Assembly: GCA_015520985.1 (NCBI GenBank)
Contig: WAOY01000108.1
Span: forward strand, 1 to 6,978
Direction of reading: 5' to 3'
Length of the DNA: 6,978 bases
Origin: DHVE2 group archaeon
GTDB lineage: Archaea > Thermoplasmatota > Thermoplasmata > Thermoplasmatales > Aciduliprofundaceae
Shown: positions 5,499 to 6,978 of the stretch, piece by piece
Layout of the letters: every line of letters begins with the position of its first letter
How positions within the stretch are numbered: position 1 is the stretch's first letter
Position numbers and translations under genes: made by a program
Notes under the pieces: generated by a model
Told to the model about the DNA's origin: nothing
What the model saw: the letters and a program-made list of their open reading frames with translations, nothing else
The model's database searches: none

Positions 5499-5521
5499 CT
5501 TCACCGCGACGAATTTCCGAC

Positions 5522-5529
5522 ATCATGAT
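5522..5529. promoter_or_regulatory. Palindrome ATCATGAT midway between the divergent tbp and nfnA promoters (possible operator)
   Basis: The 8-base perfect palindrome ATCATGAT lies about 30 bases from the centre of the tbp TATA box and about 27 from that of nfnA. A small dimeric regulator could bind here, but an 8-base palindrome can arise by chance. Confidence 0.22.
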
Positions 5530-5547
5530 TGCGTTGAATGAGCGATA

Positions 5548-5556
5548 GTATTAAAT
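5548..5556 (+). promoter_or_regulatory. TATA-box promoter of the nfnAB operon
   Basis: The sequence GTATTAAAT is followed by a pyrimidine-rich stretch (CTTTTTCTTTTCTCTCC). With 25-27 base spacing, transcription starts about 5577-5580, leaving at most about 10 bases before the ATG at 5587. No Shine-Dalgarno sequence is present, fitting leaderless or near-leaderless translation. Confidence 0.55.
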
Positions 5557-5586
5557 GCGCTTTTTCTTTTCTCTCCACGATGCCTT

Positions 5587-6978
<1,392 letters not shown>

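Noticed and set aside
5463..5504. Longer TBP starting at 5504
   Set aside because: The added residues would be encoded by the TATA box and leader of tbp; TBP homology begins near MNEEEKVQIENIVAST.

Overview
The window looks like a chromosomal segment from an archaeon, most likely of the phylum Thermoplasmatota. It carries a TATA-binding protein (TBP), an archaeal flap endonuclease with a C-terminal PCNA-binding box, TATA-box promoters with very short leaders, and a surface glycoside hydrolase with many N-glycosylation sequons. Lineage clues are a 5S rRNA gene standing alone with its own promoter and a TBP without the acidic tail of Thermococcales proteins. The phylum call is an inference from remembered sequence character, not from a search. 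Base composition is fairly even and moderately GC-rich, and I see no mobile elements, tRNA genes or CRISPR arrays.

Layout, left to right. (1) At 1-161, minus strand, is the N-terminal piece of a DUF1616-type membrane protein that leaves the window. (2) Divergent from it, at 256-2814, is a large secreted multidomain glycoside hydrolase. It has a GH5-like (clan GH-A) barrel interrupted by a LamG-like beta-sandwich, then an Ig-like domain, a second beta-sandwich and a PEF-CTERM-like anchoring tail. (3) Close behind it in the same direction is the flap endonuclease gene (2849-3868). It converges on (4) a single minus-strand 5S rRNA gene (about 3895-4018). (5) Upstream of the 5S, also on the minus strand, are a small zinc-ribbon protein (4043-4303) and a secreted, membrane-anchored beta-sandwich protein (4300-4827). 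Their ATGA overlap implies translational coupling. (6) The tbp gene (4902-5456, minus) has its own strong TATA box. (7) Divergent from tbp is an nfnAB/sudBA-type operon: the FAD/NAD-binding [2Fe-2S] subunit (5587-6417) and the start of the larger GltD-like subunit (6419 to the window end).

The genes do not form one pathway. There is an information-processing group (fen, 5S rRNA, tbp), a cell-surface group (DUF1616 protein, glycoside hydrolase, beta-sandwich membrane protein) and a redox operon for NAD(P)H/ferredoxin or sulfur metabolism. Packing is tight: the TATA boxes proposed for fen and for the 5S gene both overlap the stop codon of the preceding gene. Intergenic stretches are all under 130 bases and hold mainly promoters and T-tract terminators. 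The most unusual element is the domain architecture of the glycoside hydrolase. I found no convincing evidence for a wholly new system such as a defence island or novel RNA.
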